Shown: piece by piece, positions 8,322 through 17,064 of the stretch | Position numbering within the stretch: position 1 is the first letter of the stretch | Layout of the letters: each line of letters starts with the position of its first letter | Origin: JACKIP01 sp963710165 | GTDB taxonomy: Bacteria > Pseudomonadota > Alphaproteobacteria > Micavibrionales > Micavibrionaceae | Direction of reading: 5' to 3' | Assembly (NCBI GenBank): GCA_963710165.1 | Contig: CAVPYZ010000003.1 | Span: 17,674-81,673, forward strand | DNA: 64,000 nucleotides | Position numbers and translations under genes: made by a program | The notes under the pieces: model-generated | Seen by the model: only the letters and a program-made list of their open reading frames with translations | Databases searched by the model: none | Told to the model about the DNA's origin: nothing

Positions 8322-9154
8322 CGTAAGCTCTCTTCCAGTTGGTTAACCAGATCATGTGTGGCGTCAGGGGTTTGATCAAACCATAATTCAAACGCCCTTT
8401 CTGCTTGATAAATTAACATGCCTAGCCCCCCGATTCTCTTACACCCTTTTTGTGCAGCATTTTTAAGAAGCGTTGTGTCTTTCGGGTTATAGACAAGATC
8501 ATAAACAGTCGCTTTTTTTGGTAGGGTATCCAAGTCTAGTTCTAACGATCTTTGTCCCTTCATCCCGAGGGAGGTTGTGTTGATGAGTAGATTTATATCA
8601 TCCAAATACTGCGCTTTATCATCCCATGGAATAACTTGAATATTGTCGAATTCCTTTGCAAGACTATTTGCTTTTTTCTGAGTTCGGTTGGAAAGAAAAA
8701 TGTTTTTAATACCCTTTTCAAGCAAACCATAAATGACGGCGCGTGATGCGCCACCTGCGCCAATAATAAGTGCGTGCGCGTTTTTAAAATCGAAATCAGG
8801 TTGCGGAATTTCCAAATTACGAATAAAGCCGTAAGCATCTGTATTCGTGCCGATAAGGTGCCCGTCTTTTACGATAATCGTATTCACCGCGCCAATTTTT
8901 TGTGCAGCATCCTCGATTTTATCACAATAGCGCATGATGGTTTCTTTATGGGGTAGGGTAACGTTAATGCCTTTCAGATGGCTTTGCCTGAGCTGGGAAC
9001 AGAAATGCTCTAAATCTTCCGGTGCGACATCAATCGCCTCATATTGCCCGTCGATACCACATTGACGCAGCCACGTATTATGGATGAGCGGGGAGCGGCT
9101 ATGTGTAATCGGGTGACCGATCACCGCGGCGGTAAGTTCAGGTTTCAAAATCAT
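8318..9154 (-). CDS. aroE: shikimate dehydrogenase (NADP+)
   Basis: This 278-residue enzyme reduces 3-dehydroshikimate to shikimate. The shikimate-binding SRSPLIHN lies at residues about 19-26, the catalytic lysine block GINVTLPHKE near residue 61-70, NTDAYGF near residue 103, and the NADP loop IGAGGASRAV near residue 130. It is transcribed with coaE. aroA lies at 14.4 kb in the same window on the other strand. Confidence 0.96.
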   Translation of the reverse strand: MILKPELTAAVIGHPITHSRSPLIHNTWLRQCGIDGQYEAIDVAPEDLEHFCSQLRQSHLKGINVTLPHKETIMRYCDKIEDAAQKIGAVNTIIVKDGHLIGTNTDAYGFIRNLEIPQPDFDFKNAHALIIGAGGASRAVIYGLLEKGIKNIFLSNRTQKKANSLAKEFDNIQVIPWDDKAQYLDDINLLINTTSLGMKGQRSLELDLDTLPKKATVYDLVYNPKDTTLLKNAAQKGCKRIGGLGMLIYQAERAFELWFDQTPDATHDLVNQLEESLR

Positions 9155-9209
9155 GATGATAGAATAAACTTATGCTATGATCGGATAAAGTAAAAAAGAG
9201 AATCTGGTG

Positions 9210-9761
9210 ATGTTTGAGAGAAAAGATTTTATAAGAAAGCTACACAACTTTTTTTCTTGTAAACCTTATCGTGATTTAGAAAATTTCTATTTTGACCTAG
9301 ATGAAACAAAGCATGAGCAAATATTCTTCTATCCATGGGGGAAATCACGAAAAACATACGAAATAAGCAGGCAGAATAAAAAAGAGTTTCTGTATGCATC
9401 AACAGTTTTACAAATTTTATGTTTACTTTTATTTCTTATTTTAATTTATCCCATAAATTTAAACGTAGAAATGACGTTTTTTGGAGTTGGAATACTTGTC
9501 TGGAACCTATGGTATCTAGCAACAGGTATCTTAACGCTTTTTTTCATTAAATTAAAAAAATTAAGAGAAGTTGATGGTTTGCATATGCAACAAGACAAAT
9601 TGAGCCAGACAGTGCTTCAAGGTGTCATTTTTCATTCATTTTTACTTATAATTTCAATACTTTTATTTCCGAGCATCGTATTTTTGTGGGTGCTTTTGCC
9701 CGTTGTTCTTATGATTAATCTAGGCATTTTAGTAATATTGAAACGGCTTGAGAGGGATTAA
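9210..9761 (+). CDS. AT-rich hypothetical membrane protein
   Basis: The protein is 183 residues from ATG 9210 (GTG 9207 directly before it is an alternative start). About four transmembrane segments occur in two pairs (residues about 64-83, 88-112, 142-160, 162-180). The N-terminal domain is soluble and aromatic-rich (KLHNFFSCKPYRDLENFYF). No family is recognised. It has low GC and Lys/Asn/Ile-rich composition unlike the neighbouring aroE and pyrC. It abuts the next gene with no gap, so the two form a pair. Confidence 0.6.
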   Translation: MFERKDFIRKLHNFFSCKPYRDLENFYFDLDETKHEQIFFYPWGKSRKTYEISRQNKKEFLYASTVLQILCLLLFLILIYPINLNVEMTFFGVGILVWNLWYLATGILTLFFIKLKKLREVDGLHMQQDKLSQTVLQGVIFHSFLLIISILLFPSIVFLWVLLPVVLMINLGILVILKRLERD

Positions 9762-10289
9762 ATGTTTGTATTATCTAACAGTATTATTATACCTATCTTT
9801 ATCTTAGTTACATTTATGTTTCTAGCCACGCCTATAGATGCTTATGCGAACAACTCTTCATATCATATTGAAGATAAAAATTTGAAGCCTGTTGCAATGA
9901 ATATAGCGCAAGCAATTCGTGAAATGGAACAAAACAAGTTTGCAGAGTGTGGATTCGTCGGCAAAAAAATTACAGAAACAAGCAATAAAAATTTATATTT
10001 TGTGACAACATCAAATGCTTGTAACTGGGGCGCAAACTTCGGTCCGATATGGGTTGTTGAGAGCAATACAGTCTTAATACGAGATACATCTTATGTTTTG
10101 GATATATCGAATGAAAGCTATTATCCTGATTTCAAAATACGAGGTGGGTCTGCGGGGCATGCCTCAATTAATTTATGGAGATACATTGAAGATAGGTATC
10201 AAATAATAGAACGATTATATTTCACAGCTGATTGTAATTCCAAAAATAAATTCCATCCCGAAAACCCTTTCAAGTGCGAATATGTCTAA
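9762..10289 (+). CDS. AT-rich hypothetical secreted protein
   Basis: This 175-residue protein has an N-terminal signal peptide (hydrophobic residues about 5-25, likely cleavage after DAYA). It is followed by a globular domain with four cysteines (ECGF, NACNW, TADCNS, FKCEY) that could form disulfides in the periplasm. No family is recognised. It begins directly after the stop of the membrane protein gene before it, and shares that gene's AT-rich composition. The pair sits between aroE and pyrC and may be a horizontally acquired unit. Confidence 0.6.
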   Translation: MFVLSNSIIIPIFILVTFMFLATPIDAYANNSSYHIEDKNLKPVAMNIAQAIREMEQNKFAECGFVGKKITETSNKNLYFVTTSNACNWGANFGPIWVVESNTVLIRDTSYVLDISNESYYPDFKIRGGSAGHASINLWRYIEDRYQIIERLYFTADCNSKNKFHPENPFKCEYV

Positions 10290-10354
10290 CTGACTTGATG
10301 AAGAGGTTAATCTATCTTATGAATGTATCTTAAATTCTCTAAATTGAGGCGATC

Positions 10355-11674
10355 ATGGACAAAATTTTCAAAAACGGCACGTGCGTATTACCCGGCAAAA
10401 CTATTCAGGCGGATATTGGTGTGCGAGACGGTAAAATCGTTGCGATTGGGGCATTAAATGACGTGGCAGCGGACGTCATTGATTGTGCGGGGCTGCATGT
10501 CTTACCGGGTTTGATGGATACGCAGGTGCATTTCCGTGAACCGGGCGCAACGCAGAAAGAAACGTTGGAAGCCGGTATGAAGGGGGCTGCGGCGGGGGGC
10601 ATTACCTCTATCTTTGAAATGCCGAATACCAATCCGCTGACTGTGACGCCAGAGGCGCTTCAAGATAAACTGGACACGGCCGCGGCGGGGGCGTGGACAA
10701 ATTATGCGTTTTACTTCGGGGGAACTGAGGAAAATGCCGAAAAGCTGAATGAATGGGAAAATCTTGACGGTGTGTGCGGGATCAAAATTTTTATGGGCTC
10801 TTCCACGGGCAATCTGTTAACCGAAACAGATGAAGCGGTTGAAAAGGTTCTACTCAACGGGCGGCGCGTGGTGGCCTCACATTGCGAAGATGAAGCGATG
10901 ATGCGTGAGAATAAAGTCAAAATTCTGGGCGATTCAACCGATGTGGCGATGCATCATGTCTGGCGTTCTGAAGAAGGTTGTTTAAAAGCAACGCAGCGCC
11001 TTGTTCGGCTGGCGGAAAAAACAGGTCGGCGTGTTCACGTGCTGCATGTGACAACAGCGCAGGAAATGGAATATCTGGCAGACCATAAACATTTGGCAAG
11101 TGTTGAGGTTCTGGCCAATCACCTGTCCCTTCATGCGCCAGAATGTTATGAGCGTCTAGGCTCAAAAGCGCAACAAAATCCGCCCATTCGTGAAAAAAAG
11201 CATCAAGACGCGCTGTGGGCGGCGATTGAGGACGGAACGGTGGATATTCTGGCATCCGATCATGCGCCGCATACTTTGGAAGAAAAAGCAGAGACTTATC
11301 CGAATTCACCTAGTGGTACGCCCGGTGTGCAGACGCTCGTCTCTGTCATGCTTGATCACGTGAATAACGGCAAGCTGACATTGGAACGCCTGGTTGATCT
11401 GATGGCGTATGGCCCACAAAGAATTCACGGAATTATGGGCAAGGGTCGTCTTGCGGTGGGATATGATGCGGATATTACAATTGTTGATCTGAAAAAGCAG
11501 AAGACATGGCAAAATAGTGATATTCATTCGATCAGTGGTTGGACACCTTTTGACAGTGAAACCTTTACAGGATGCCCTGTTATGACCATTGTGAACGGTC
11601 ACATCGTCATGCGTGATGACGAGCTGTTAGAGCCGAAAGCAGGACAAAAAGTTAGGTTTTGGGAGGCTGTTTAA
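10355..11674 (+). CDS. pyrC: dihydroorotase (class I type)
   Basis: The 439-residue amidohydrolase-fold enzyme closes carbamoyl-aspartate to dihydroorotate in pyrimidine synthesis. Seen are the metal-site motif DTQVHFREPG near residue 54, the carboxylated-lysine block GIKIFMGSSTGN near residue 142, SHCED, VLHVTT and the catalytic Asp in ILASDHAPH near residue 304. The first His of the usual HxH pair is Gln here. I recall the same change in other alphaproteobacterial dihydroorotases, but have not checked. Its stop shares one base with the hisI start. pyrF and pyrE are elsewhere in the window. Confidence 0.9.
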   Translation: MDKIFKNGTCVLPGKTIQADIGVRDGKIVAIGALNDVAADVIDCAGLHVLPGLMDTQVHFREPGATQKETLEAGMKGAAAGGITSIFEMPNTNPLTVTPEALQDKLDTAAAGAWTNYAFYFGGTEENAEKLNEWENLDGVCGIKIFMGSSTGNLLTETDEAVEKVLLNGRRVVASHCEDEAMMRENKVKILGDSTDVAMHHVWRSEEGCLKATQRLVRLAEKTGRRVHVLHVTTAQEMEYLADHKHLASVEVLANHLSLHAPECYERLGSKAQQNPPIREKKHQDALWAAIEDGTVDILASDHAPHTLEEKAETYPNSPSGTPGVQTLVSVMLDHVNNGKLTLERLVDLMAYGPQRIHGIMGKGRLAVGYDADITIVDLKKQKTWQNSDIHSISGWTPFDSETFTGCPVMTIVNGHIVMRDDELLEPKAGQKVRFWEAV

Positions 11675-12039
11675 TGGGTAAATCATATCGCGATGAAATA
11701 CTGGACTTTGACCCGATCTGGAATGATCAGGGGTTGATCCCCGCGATTGCACAAGACATCAATGACCACGAGATCAAAATGATGGCGTGGATGAATGAAG
11801 AAGCATTAAAGCTGACGTTGGAAACGGGGTTTGTCCATTATTACGGACGAACAGTACAACGCATCTGGAAAAAGGGCGAGACCAGCGGCAATGTTCAAAA
11901 GCTGGTCGAAATCCGCGTTGATTGTGATCAGGATTGTCTCTTATTATTGATTGAGCAAAGCGGCCCCGCTTGCCACACAAATCGCCCAACGTGTTTTTAT
12001 CGTAAAATAGACGATAATCAGCACTTAAAATTCCTCTAG
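11674..12039 (+). CDS. hisI: phosphoribosyl-AMP cyclohydrolase
   Basis: The protein is 121 residues from ATG 11674. An in-frame TTG upstream lies inside pyrC and is rejected. It opens the purine ring of PR-AMP in histidine synthesis. Family blocks are MMAWMNEEALKLTLETG, WKKGETSGNVQ, the Mg/Zn ligands DCDQDCLLLL and PACHTNRPTCFYR. The usual W/Y-S-R-S/T-R stretch before the KGETSG block reads YYGRTVQRIW here, a modest divergence. There is no fused HisE domain. It is coupled to pyrC by a one-base overlap. Confidence 0.94.
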   Translation: MGKSYRDEILDFDPIWNDQGLIPAIAQDINDHEIKMMAWMNEEALKLTLETGFVHYYGRTVQRIWKKGETSGNVQKLVEIRVDCDQDCLLLLIEQSGPACHTNRPTCFYRKIDDNQHLKFL

Positions 12040-12184
12040 CCCCCTATCCCTCTTTTTTATAACTTTTTTCTAAAATAAATAAAATTTTAGGGAATTGCGA
12101 TTAATATAGTTGGATGGCGTCATTTAAGACGTTGTATCTTGTCTTTAAAACAGGCAAAATAAAAAGACAACAAGAAGGACCTGC

Positions 12185-14374
12185 ATGGCGGTCTCTATAA
12201 AACAACGTAATGATGTAGGTAGAATAGACGTGGGATCTACGCAAACAAAGCACACTTCCAAACGATCAAAGTCTTTTCTGTCTTCAGGGAAAATCTGGCG
12301 CAGCCCGATCAGCTGGAAAATAACGCTGGCGGTATTTGCCACGATTTTGACCGTACAGGTCGCGATTTTCGGTTTAACAATTCAAAAGCATGAACAAGAA
12401 ATTCTGGACCGCATGAAGCAAGAAGCGCGGGTAAGTATTTTGCAAACCATTCCGGGTAATGAAAATATCGCCTTCATGGAAAGCCCGATCAATACGGCAG
12501 AATGGCTGCAACTGGCCAATACAACGCAAATTGTCGGATTATCCCTTTATAACAGTCAGGATTACCTGCTACTGGAAAATTATGGTGATACGCCCATTAT
12601 CCAAATGTTTCAGGCGCAGGATTTAACCAAGACATATTGGAGCGCGGATGGCTCGTTTTATGAATTTACGTTGCGTCCGTTTGAATTGAATGCACGGCCG
12701 TACGTCATGGTTGTACGTGTGGCCTCTTCTAACGTACTTGCCGAGAAAATCGATTATGCGCGGCAAAGCATGGTTATTTTCTTTTTAATGGCCAGTTTTG
12801 TAACGTCTGTTTTAATGCTGGCGCTGAGCCGTTGGTTGTTGGAGCCTATTCTGTTTCTTCGTCAAAGCTTGCTTGGCGCGGCGAAGGACGCGGAGAATCC
12901 CCAATTAATGGATCCGCCGTTTAAGGCAAAAGATGAGATTACGCAATCGATTAATATCGCCCATGGTTTGATCAAGGAAAATGCGAAAAACATCAAAAAA
13001 ATTAAATCTGCGGCACAAGATCAGATTCATAATCTGGCATATTTCGATCAATTAACACAATTGCCAAACCGTACGCTTTTCCTGCAAAAGTTAACAGAAT
13101 TCACGCGCAGTGACGTACAGGACCCCGAAAGCGGGGAAATTAAACGCGCGGCTATTGTCACAGTCGATCTTGATCACTTTAAAGACGTTAATGACTCCAT
13201 GGGTCATAATGTGGGCGACGCCCTCTTACGCGCGGTTGGTAAACGCCTGCGCTCGGCTCTGCCCGAAACAGCGACCGTCGCACGTACAGGGGAGGATGAG
13301 TACGCCATTATGATGCCGCTTTCGACCTCCATTAATAATGCCGTCGATGTGGCGGAAAGAATTTTACGCGTGGTACGTTCGGAACCGTTTAAAGTCTTTA
13401 ACGAGAATTTTCAGGTACGTGCCTCAATTGGTGTGGCGACCTATCCTGATAACGGTACCGACCCCGATCAGGTGTTGAAAAACGCCGATATTGCGCTAAA
13501 CCGTGCCAAGGAAGAGGGACGCGATACGCTGAAAGAATATACCGAAGATTTCGACAAGGCCGTACAGCAAAGATTCCAAATGTTACGTGATCTGCGTGAC
13601 GCGCTTGAAAATGAACAGTTAGAGCTTTATTTTCAGCCGCAATTTGACCTGGCTAATGGGAAAATTATCGGGGCGGAGGCGCTTCTGCGGTGGTTCAAGA
13701 AAGATAATAGTAAAGAGGGCGGAAGCTTTATTTCCCCCGCTGTGTTTATTCCGATCGCCGAACAATCCGGTTTGATTGTACCAATTGGTGAGTGGGTGTT
13801 GAAACACGCATGTGAGCACGCCATGAAGTGGAAAAATGAAACGGGGCAGGATATTCGCGTTGCGATCAACGTTTCGGGTGCGCAGTTCCAGCAAAGCGAT
13901 CTGGTCACCTATGTTATGCAAGTCTTGAAAGAGACAAAAGTACCGCCAAATCTGGTCGAGTTGGAAGTCACCGAAAGCGCGTTTATGGATGATATCGAAC
14001 ACACGATTCAGACTTTGAGAGATTTACATGCCTTGGGTGTTGAACTGGCGATTGATGATTTCGGGACAGGGTATTCATCTCTATCATACTTGCGTCAATT
14101 CCCGATTGATCGTCTGAAAATTGACCAGTCTTTCATTCGTAATGCGCTTAATGATGCCAATGACGCGTCCATTACAAAGACGATTATTACACTTGGCCGC
14201 TCCCTAAATCTGAAAGTTATTGCAGAGGGTGTGGAGACCAGAGAACATCAGGACTTCCTGATTGCTGAAGGCTGTGATGAGGTACAGGGCTTCCGTTATT
14301 CCAAACCAATTCCTTATAAAGATTTTGTAACATTCGCTGCAAATTATAACGGCGATCTGGAAGATTTTGCTTAA
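12185..14374 (+). CDS. membrane-bound GGDEF-EAL cyclic-di-GMP protein
   Basis: The protein is 729 residues. A soluble N-terminal tail is followed by a transmembrane helix (about 39-60), a periplasmic sensor region (about 61-195), a second helix (about 196-215), a linker, a GGDEF domain (about 285-450) and an EAL domain (about 470-715). The GGDEF signature reads GEDEY (near residue 368), so cyclase activity is doubtful. The EAL domain keeps GAEALLRW and DDFGTGYSSLSYL, so it is probably an active phosphodiesterase, perhaps with the degenerate GGDEF as a GTP-sensing regulatory part. It stands alone between hisI and aroA. Spacing to both neighbours allows an independent transcript. Confidence 0.93.
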   Translation: MAVSIKQRNDVGRIDVGSTQTKHTSKRSKSFLSSGKIWRSPISWKITLAVFATILTVQVAIFGLTIQKHEQEILDRMKQEARVSILQTIPGNENIAFMESPINTAEWLQLANTTQIVGLSLYNSQDYLLLENYGDTPIIQMFQAQDLTKTYWSADGSFYEFTLRPFELNARPYVMVVRVASSNVLAEKIDYARQSMVIFFLMASFVTSVLMLALSRWLLEPILFLRQSLLGAAKDAENPQLMDPPFKAKDEITQSINIAHGLIKENAKNIKKIKSAAQDQIHNLAYFDQLTQLPNRTLFLQKLTEFTRSDVQDPESGEIKRAAIVTVDLDHFKDVNDSMGHNVGDALLRAVGKRLRSALPETATVARTGEDEYAIMMPLSTSINNAVDVAERILRVVRSEPFKVFNENFQVRASIGVATYPDNGTDPDQVLKNADIALNRAKEEGRDTLKEYTEDFDKAVQQRFQMLRDLRDALENEQLELYFQPQFDLANGKIIGAEALLRWFKKDNSKEGGSFISPAVFIPIAEQSGLIVPIGEWVLKHACEHAMKWKNETGQDIRVAINVSGAQFQQSDLVTYVMQVLKETKVPPNLVELEVTESAFMDDIEHTIQTLRDLHALGVELAIDDFGTGYSSLSYLRQFPIDRLKIDQSFIRNALNDANDASITKTIITLGRSLNLKVIAEGVETREHQDFLIAEGCDEVQGFRYSKPIPYKDFVTFAANYNGDLEDFA

Positions 14375-14441
14375 AACCCACAATGAATGCTTTTTCGCTA
14401 TTTTAGATGGCATAATGATGATTTTCTGCTAAATAGAAAGC

Positions 14442-15770
14442 ATGACACCACTTCAATCTTCCCATTCTTCGGCGCTGCAGGGAACGGCGCGTATTCCCGG
14501 CGATAAATCCATTTCGCACCGCGCCCTGATGTTTGGCGGATTGGCGCAAGGGGAAACCTTAATTTTTGGACTTTTGGAAGGCGAAGATGTATTGGCAACC
14601 GCCTCTGCCATGCGGGCGATGGGCGCAAAAATAGAAAAGGGTGATGACGGCGTCTGGCGGTGTGAAGGCATCGGTATCGGATTTTTGAAATCACCGAAGA
14701 AACCGCTGAATATGGGGAATAGTGGAACGTCCACCAGATTACTAGCGGGGCTGATCGCGGGGCACGACATTACCGCGCAAATGACCGGGGACGCGTCCCT
14801 GACCAAGCGGCCAATGAACCGCATTATCAAACCTCTTAGCGAGATGGGCGCGTCTTTCGACACGGCAGAGGGCGGCCGATTACCCATGAAGATCAAGGGT
14901 ACAAACAATATCAAAGGTATCGAATACCGCTTGCCCGTTGCCTCTGCTCAGGTCAAATCGGCGATATTACTGGCGGGCTTAACCTCTGATGCGCCCGTCA
15001 CCGTGATCGAAGAAACCCCCACGCGTGACCATACCGAAAACATGCTGAAAGGCTTTGGCCATGATGTACGTATCGAAAATTTAAAAGACGGCGCGCAGGC
15101 CATAACGGTTCAGGGTGGGACACAATTGCAGGGCTGTTCCTTTGACGTGCCCTCCGACCCTTCCTCCGCGGCGTTTCCATGTGTGGCGGCGCTATTGAAA
15201 GAAGGCTCAGACGTTATTTTGGGAAATATTTGCCTGAATGAACGCCGCGCCGGTATATATACGACACTGATTGAAATGGGCGCAGAGATCACATTTAAAA
15301 ATGACCGCATAGAGGGCGGCGAACGTGTTGCCGATCTGCATATTAAATCGACTGGGCTGTTAAGGGGCATCAACGTCCCCCCCGAACGTGTGCCCTCTAT
15401 GATTGATGAATTTCCGGTTCTGGCGGTGGCGGCAAGCTGCGCCGAGGGAACGACCACCATGACAGAACTTGCGGAATTGCGTGTCAAGGAAAGTGACCGT
15501 CTGGCGGTGATGGCAGAGGGGCTCTCAAAATGTGGTGTACGTCTGGAAATGGGTGAAGAAAGCCTGACCATCTATGGCACAGGACAACCGCCGCAAGGCG
15601 GTGTTACGGTTGAAACGCATCTGGATCATCGCATTGCGATGAGTTTTCTGGTACTGGGAACTGCCACCAAAGAACCTGTACGCGTCGATGACGGCGCACC
15701 AATCCTGACTTCTTTCCCGAATTTTATTGATCTGATGAATGATCTGGGCTGTGAGATAGAAGAGTGCTGA
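14442..15770 (+). CDS. aroA: 3-phosphoshikimate 1-carboxyvinyltransferase (EPSP synthase)
   Basis: This 442-residue shikimate-pathway enzyme joins PEP to shikimate-3-phosphate. Motifs are IPGDKSISHRALMFGGLAQG (residues about 18-37), GNSGTSTRLLAGLIAG (near 91), RPMNRIIKP, LPVASAQVKSAILLAGL, RDHTE, RVKESDRL and DHRIAMSFLVLG. The SISHRALMFGGLA pattern fits the class II (CP4-like) branch. It leads the classical aroA-cmk-rpsA-ihfB series, but here a GNAT gene and a metal operon separate it from cmk. Confidence 0.96.
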   Translation: MTPLQSSHSSALQGTARIPGDKSISHRALMFGGLAQGETLIFGLLEGEDVLATASAMRAMGAKIEKGDDGVWRCEGIGIGFLKSPKKPLNMGNSGTSTRLLAGLIAGHDITAQMTGDASLTKRPMNRIIKPLSEMGASFDTAEGGRLPMKIKGTNNIKGIEYRLPVASAQVKSAILLAGLTSDAPVTVIEETPTRDHTENMLKGFGHDVRIENLKDGAQAITVQGGTQLQGCSFDVPSDPSSAAFPCVAALLKEGSDVILGNICLNERRAGIYTTLIEMGAEITFKNDRIEGGERVADLHIKSTGLLRGINVPPERVPSMIDEFPVLAVAASCAEGTTTMTELAELRVKESDRLAVMAEGLSKCGVRLEMGEESLTIYGTGQPPQGGVTVETHLDHRIAMSFLVLGTATKEPVRVDDGAPILTSFPNFIDLMNDLGCEIEEC

Positions 15771-15771
15771 C

Positions 15772-16338
15772 ATGCAAAATCTGTTTATCATTTCTTTTGA
15801 TGTTGCGTATTTAGATGAAATCATAGCATGTTCTGATGAAGCGTTTGGGACGGGATATGTTTCTAAGAATGATATAAAAAACAATGCGCATCATTTTGCT
15901 TTTATTACCTTAATAAATAACCAATTTGCAGGTTATTGTCTTGGCTATAAATGCCAGCCATTGAGTATCAATAGTCTCTTAAATTACGACATACCGGAAT
16001 TACCTTTAAATATATTTCAAGCGGATCAGGACGGCACTTTAGGTGTTATAAAAACTATTGTTGTCAAAAAGGAATATCGACAACAGGGAATAGCCAATAA
16101 AATTGTCAAATATGCAGAGAAAGTGCTTAAAGAAAAAAATACTAATAAGATAATTGTTGCCGTTTGGAGCGTAAATGGAAAAGCGCCACTACAGAATGTA
16201 TTATATAAGAACAACTATGCGGACTGGTTAGAAAATAACGAGTATTGGAAAGAACCTTGTGAGGCAGGTTCTTTTGATTGTGTATCTTTTAACGGGTCAT
16301 GCAACTGCTCCGTTAAATTTTTTACTAAATCGATTTAA
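15772..16338 (+). CDS. GNAT-family N-acetyltransferase with Cys-rich tail
   Basis: The 188-residue protein has the GNAT acetyl-CoA motif A. The strand IKTIVVKKEYRQQGIANKIV (residues about 85-104) includes the R-Q-Q-G-I-A pyrophosphate loop, and IIVAVWSVNG follows. Substrate is unknown. The last 35 residues hold five cysteines (CEAGSFDCVSFNGSCNC and one more upstream), unusual for GNATs and possibly metal-binding. It starts one base after the aroA stop and overlaps the convergent MerT-like gene by four bases. It is AT-rich relative to aroA. Confidence 0.75.
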   Translation: MQNLFIISFDVAYLDEIIACSDEAFGTGYVSKNDIKNNAHHFAFITLINNQFAGYCLGYKCQPLSINSLLNYDIPELPLNIFQADQDGTLGVIKTIVVKKEYRQQGIANKIVKYAEKVLKEKNTNKIIVAVWSVNGKAPLQNVLYKNNYADWLENNEYWKEPCEAGSFDCVSFNGSCNCSVKFFTKSI

Positions 16339-16715
16339 AGTAATAAATCCGCCGCCAAGAACGCAAAGAAAAAGCCGATGGCATAGATCACAAAAGACAA
16401 GACAAGACTCGCAATACTGATTTTACGCAGACGCGTACAGGCTTTTGCTTTGGCCGGGTCGGCGGGACAGGGCGCGTTTCGGGCTTGCCATTGCATAAAA
16501 GCCGCAAATAGAAGTAAAAGCCCCGCCACCGTGAACAGAATGATTTTATATTCAGACAACGCCGTAATCCACGGGACAGTTGAAATGAGCCCCGCCATTA
16601 CCGCGCCCATGCCAAGCGTTACCAATAAAGCAGGAAGCGCACAACAAATCAAGGTTCCCGCACTTGTAAATAAGCTGAGCGTGGAGAGAAGGTTTTGTTT
16701 ATAAAGCGGATCCAT
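16335..16715 (-). CDS. MerT-like heavy-metal transport membrane protein
   Basis: This 126-residue inner-membrane protein has about three helices. The first contains a Cys-Cys pair (GTLICCALPALLVTLGMGA, residues about 20-38). The cytoplasmic loop after the second helix has a second pair (APCPADPAKAKAC). Both placements match MerT, which passes Hg(II) from periplasmic MerP into the cell. It overlaps the start of the MerP-like gene product's coding end by 17 bases and is last in the leftward operon. MerA and MerR are absent, so the true metal may be copper or another soft metal. Confidence 0.75.
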   Translation of the reverse strand: MDPLYKQNLLSTLSLFTSAGTLICCALPALLVTLGMGAVMAGLISTVPWITALSEYKIILFTVAGLLLLFAAFMQWQARNAPCPADPAKAKACTRLRKISIASLVLSFVIYAIGFFFAFLAADLLL

Positions 16716-17040
16716 TATCTTCCACCTTTTCTTTGTTTTCTATAACGACGTCTGAACGCGTAATATTGCGTATATCATAGCCAGAGGCATTGATCAGCTG
16801 TGTTAAAGTGGCGTCATCAATATTTTGACCGTCTTTCAGGGTGATCAGAACGACCTTATCGTTAAGAGAGACCTGAATATCTTCGACTTCTTCTTTGTCA
16901 GAGAAAACTTTCTCCAATGCTTGGGCGCAGAAGTCACAAACCATGCCGTTCACGCCGACAGTAATCAATTGATTGGCCGCAAAGGCAGGAGTGGCAAAGC
17001 TTAAAAGAAAGAGTGCTGATAATATTTTAAGTGTTTTCAT
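16699..17040 (-). CDS. periplasmic heavy-metal-associated (HMA/MerP-like) protein
   Basis: The 113-residue protein has a signal peptide (MKTLKILSALFLLSFATPAFA) and a single HMA fold. The metal site is VNGMVCDFCAQALEKVF, a GMxCxxC variant with Phe before the second Cys. It is followed by the strand VLITLKDGQ and a tail after about residue 90. It would bind a soft metal in the periplasm and deliver it to the overlapping MerT-like transporter. Copper-related proteins more often show this GMVCDFC form than classical MerP does. That is general knowledge, not shown by this sequence. Confidence 0.8.
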   Translation of the reverse strand: MKTLKILSALFLLSFATPAFAANQLITVGVNGMVCDFCAQALEKVFSDKEEVEDIQVSLNDKVVLITLKDGQNIDDATLTQLINASGYDIRNITRSDVVIENKEKVEDNGSAL

Positions 17041-17064
17041 GTGTGTATCCTTTATATTTTTGAA

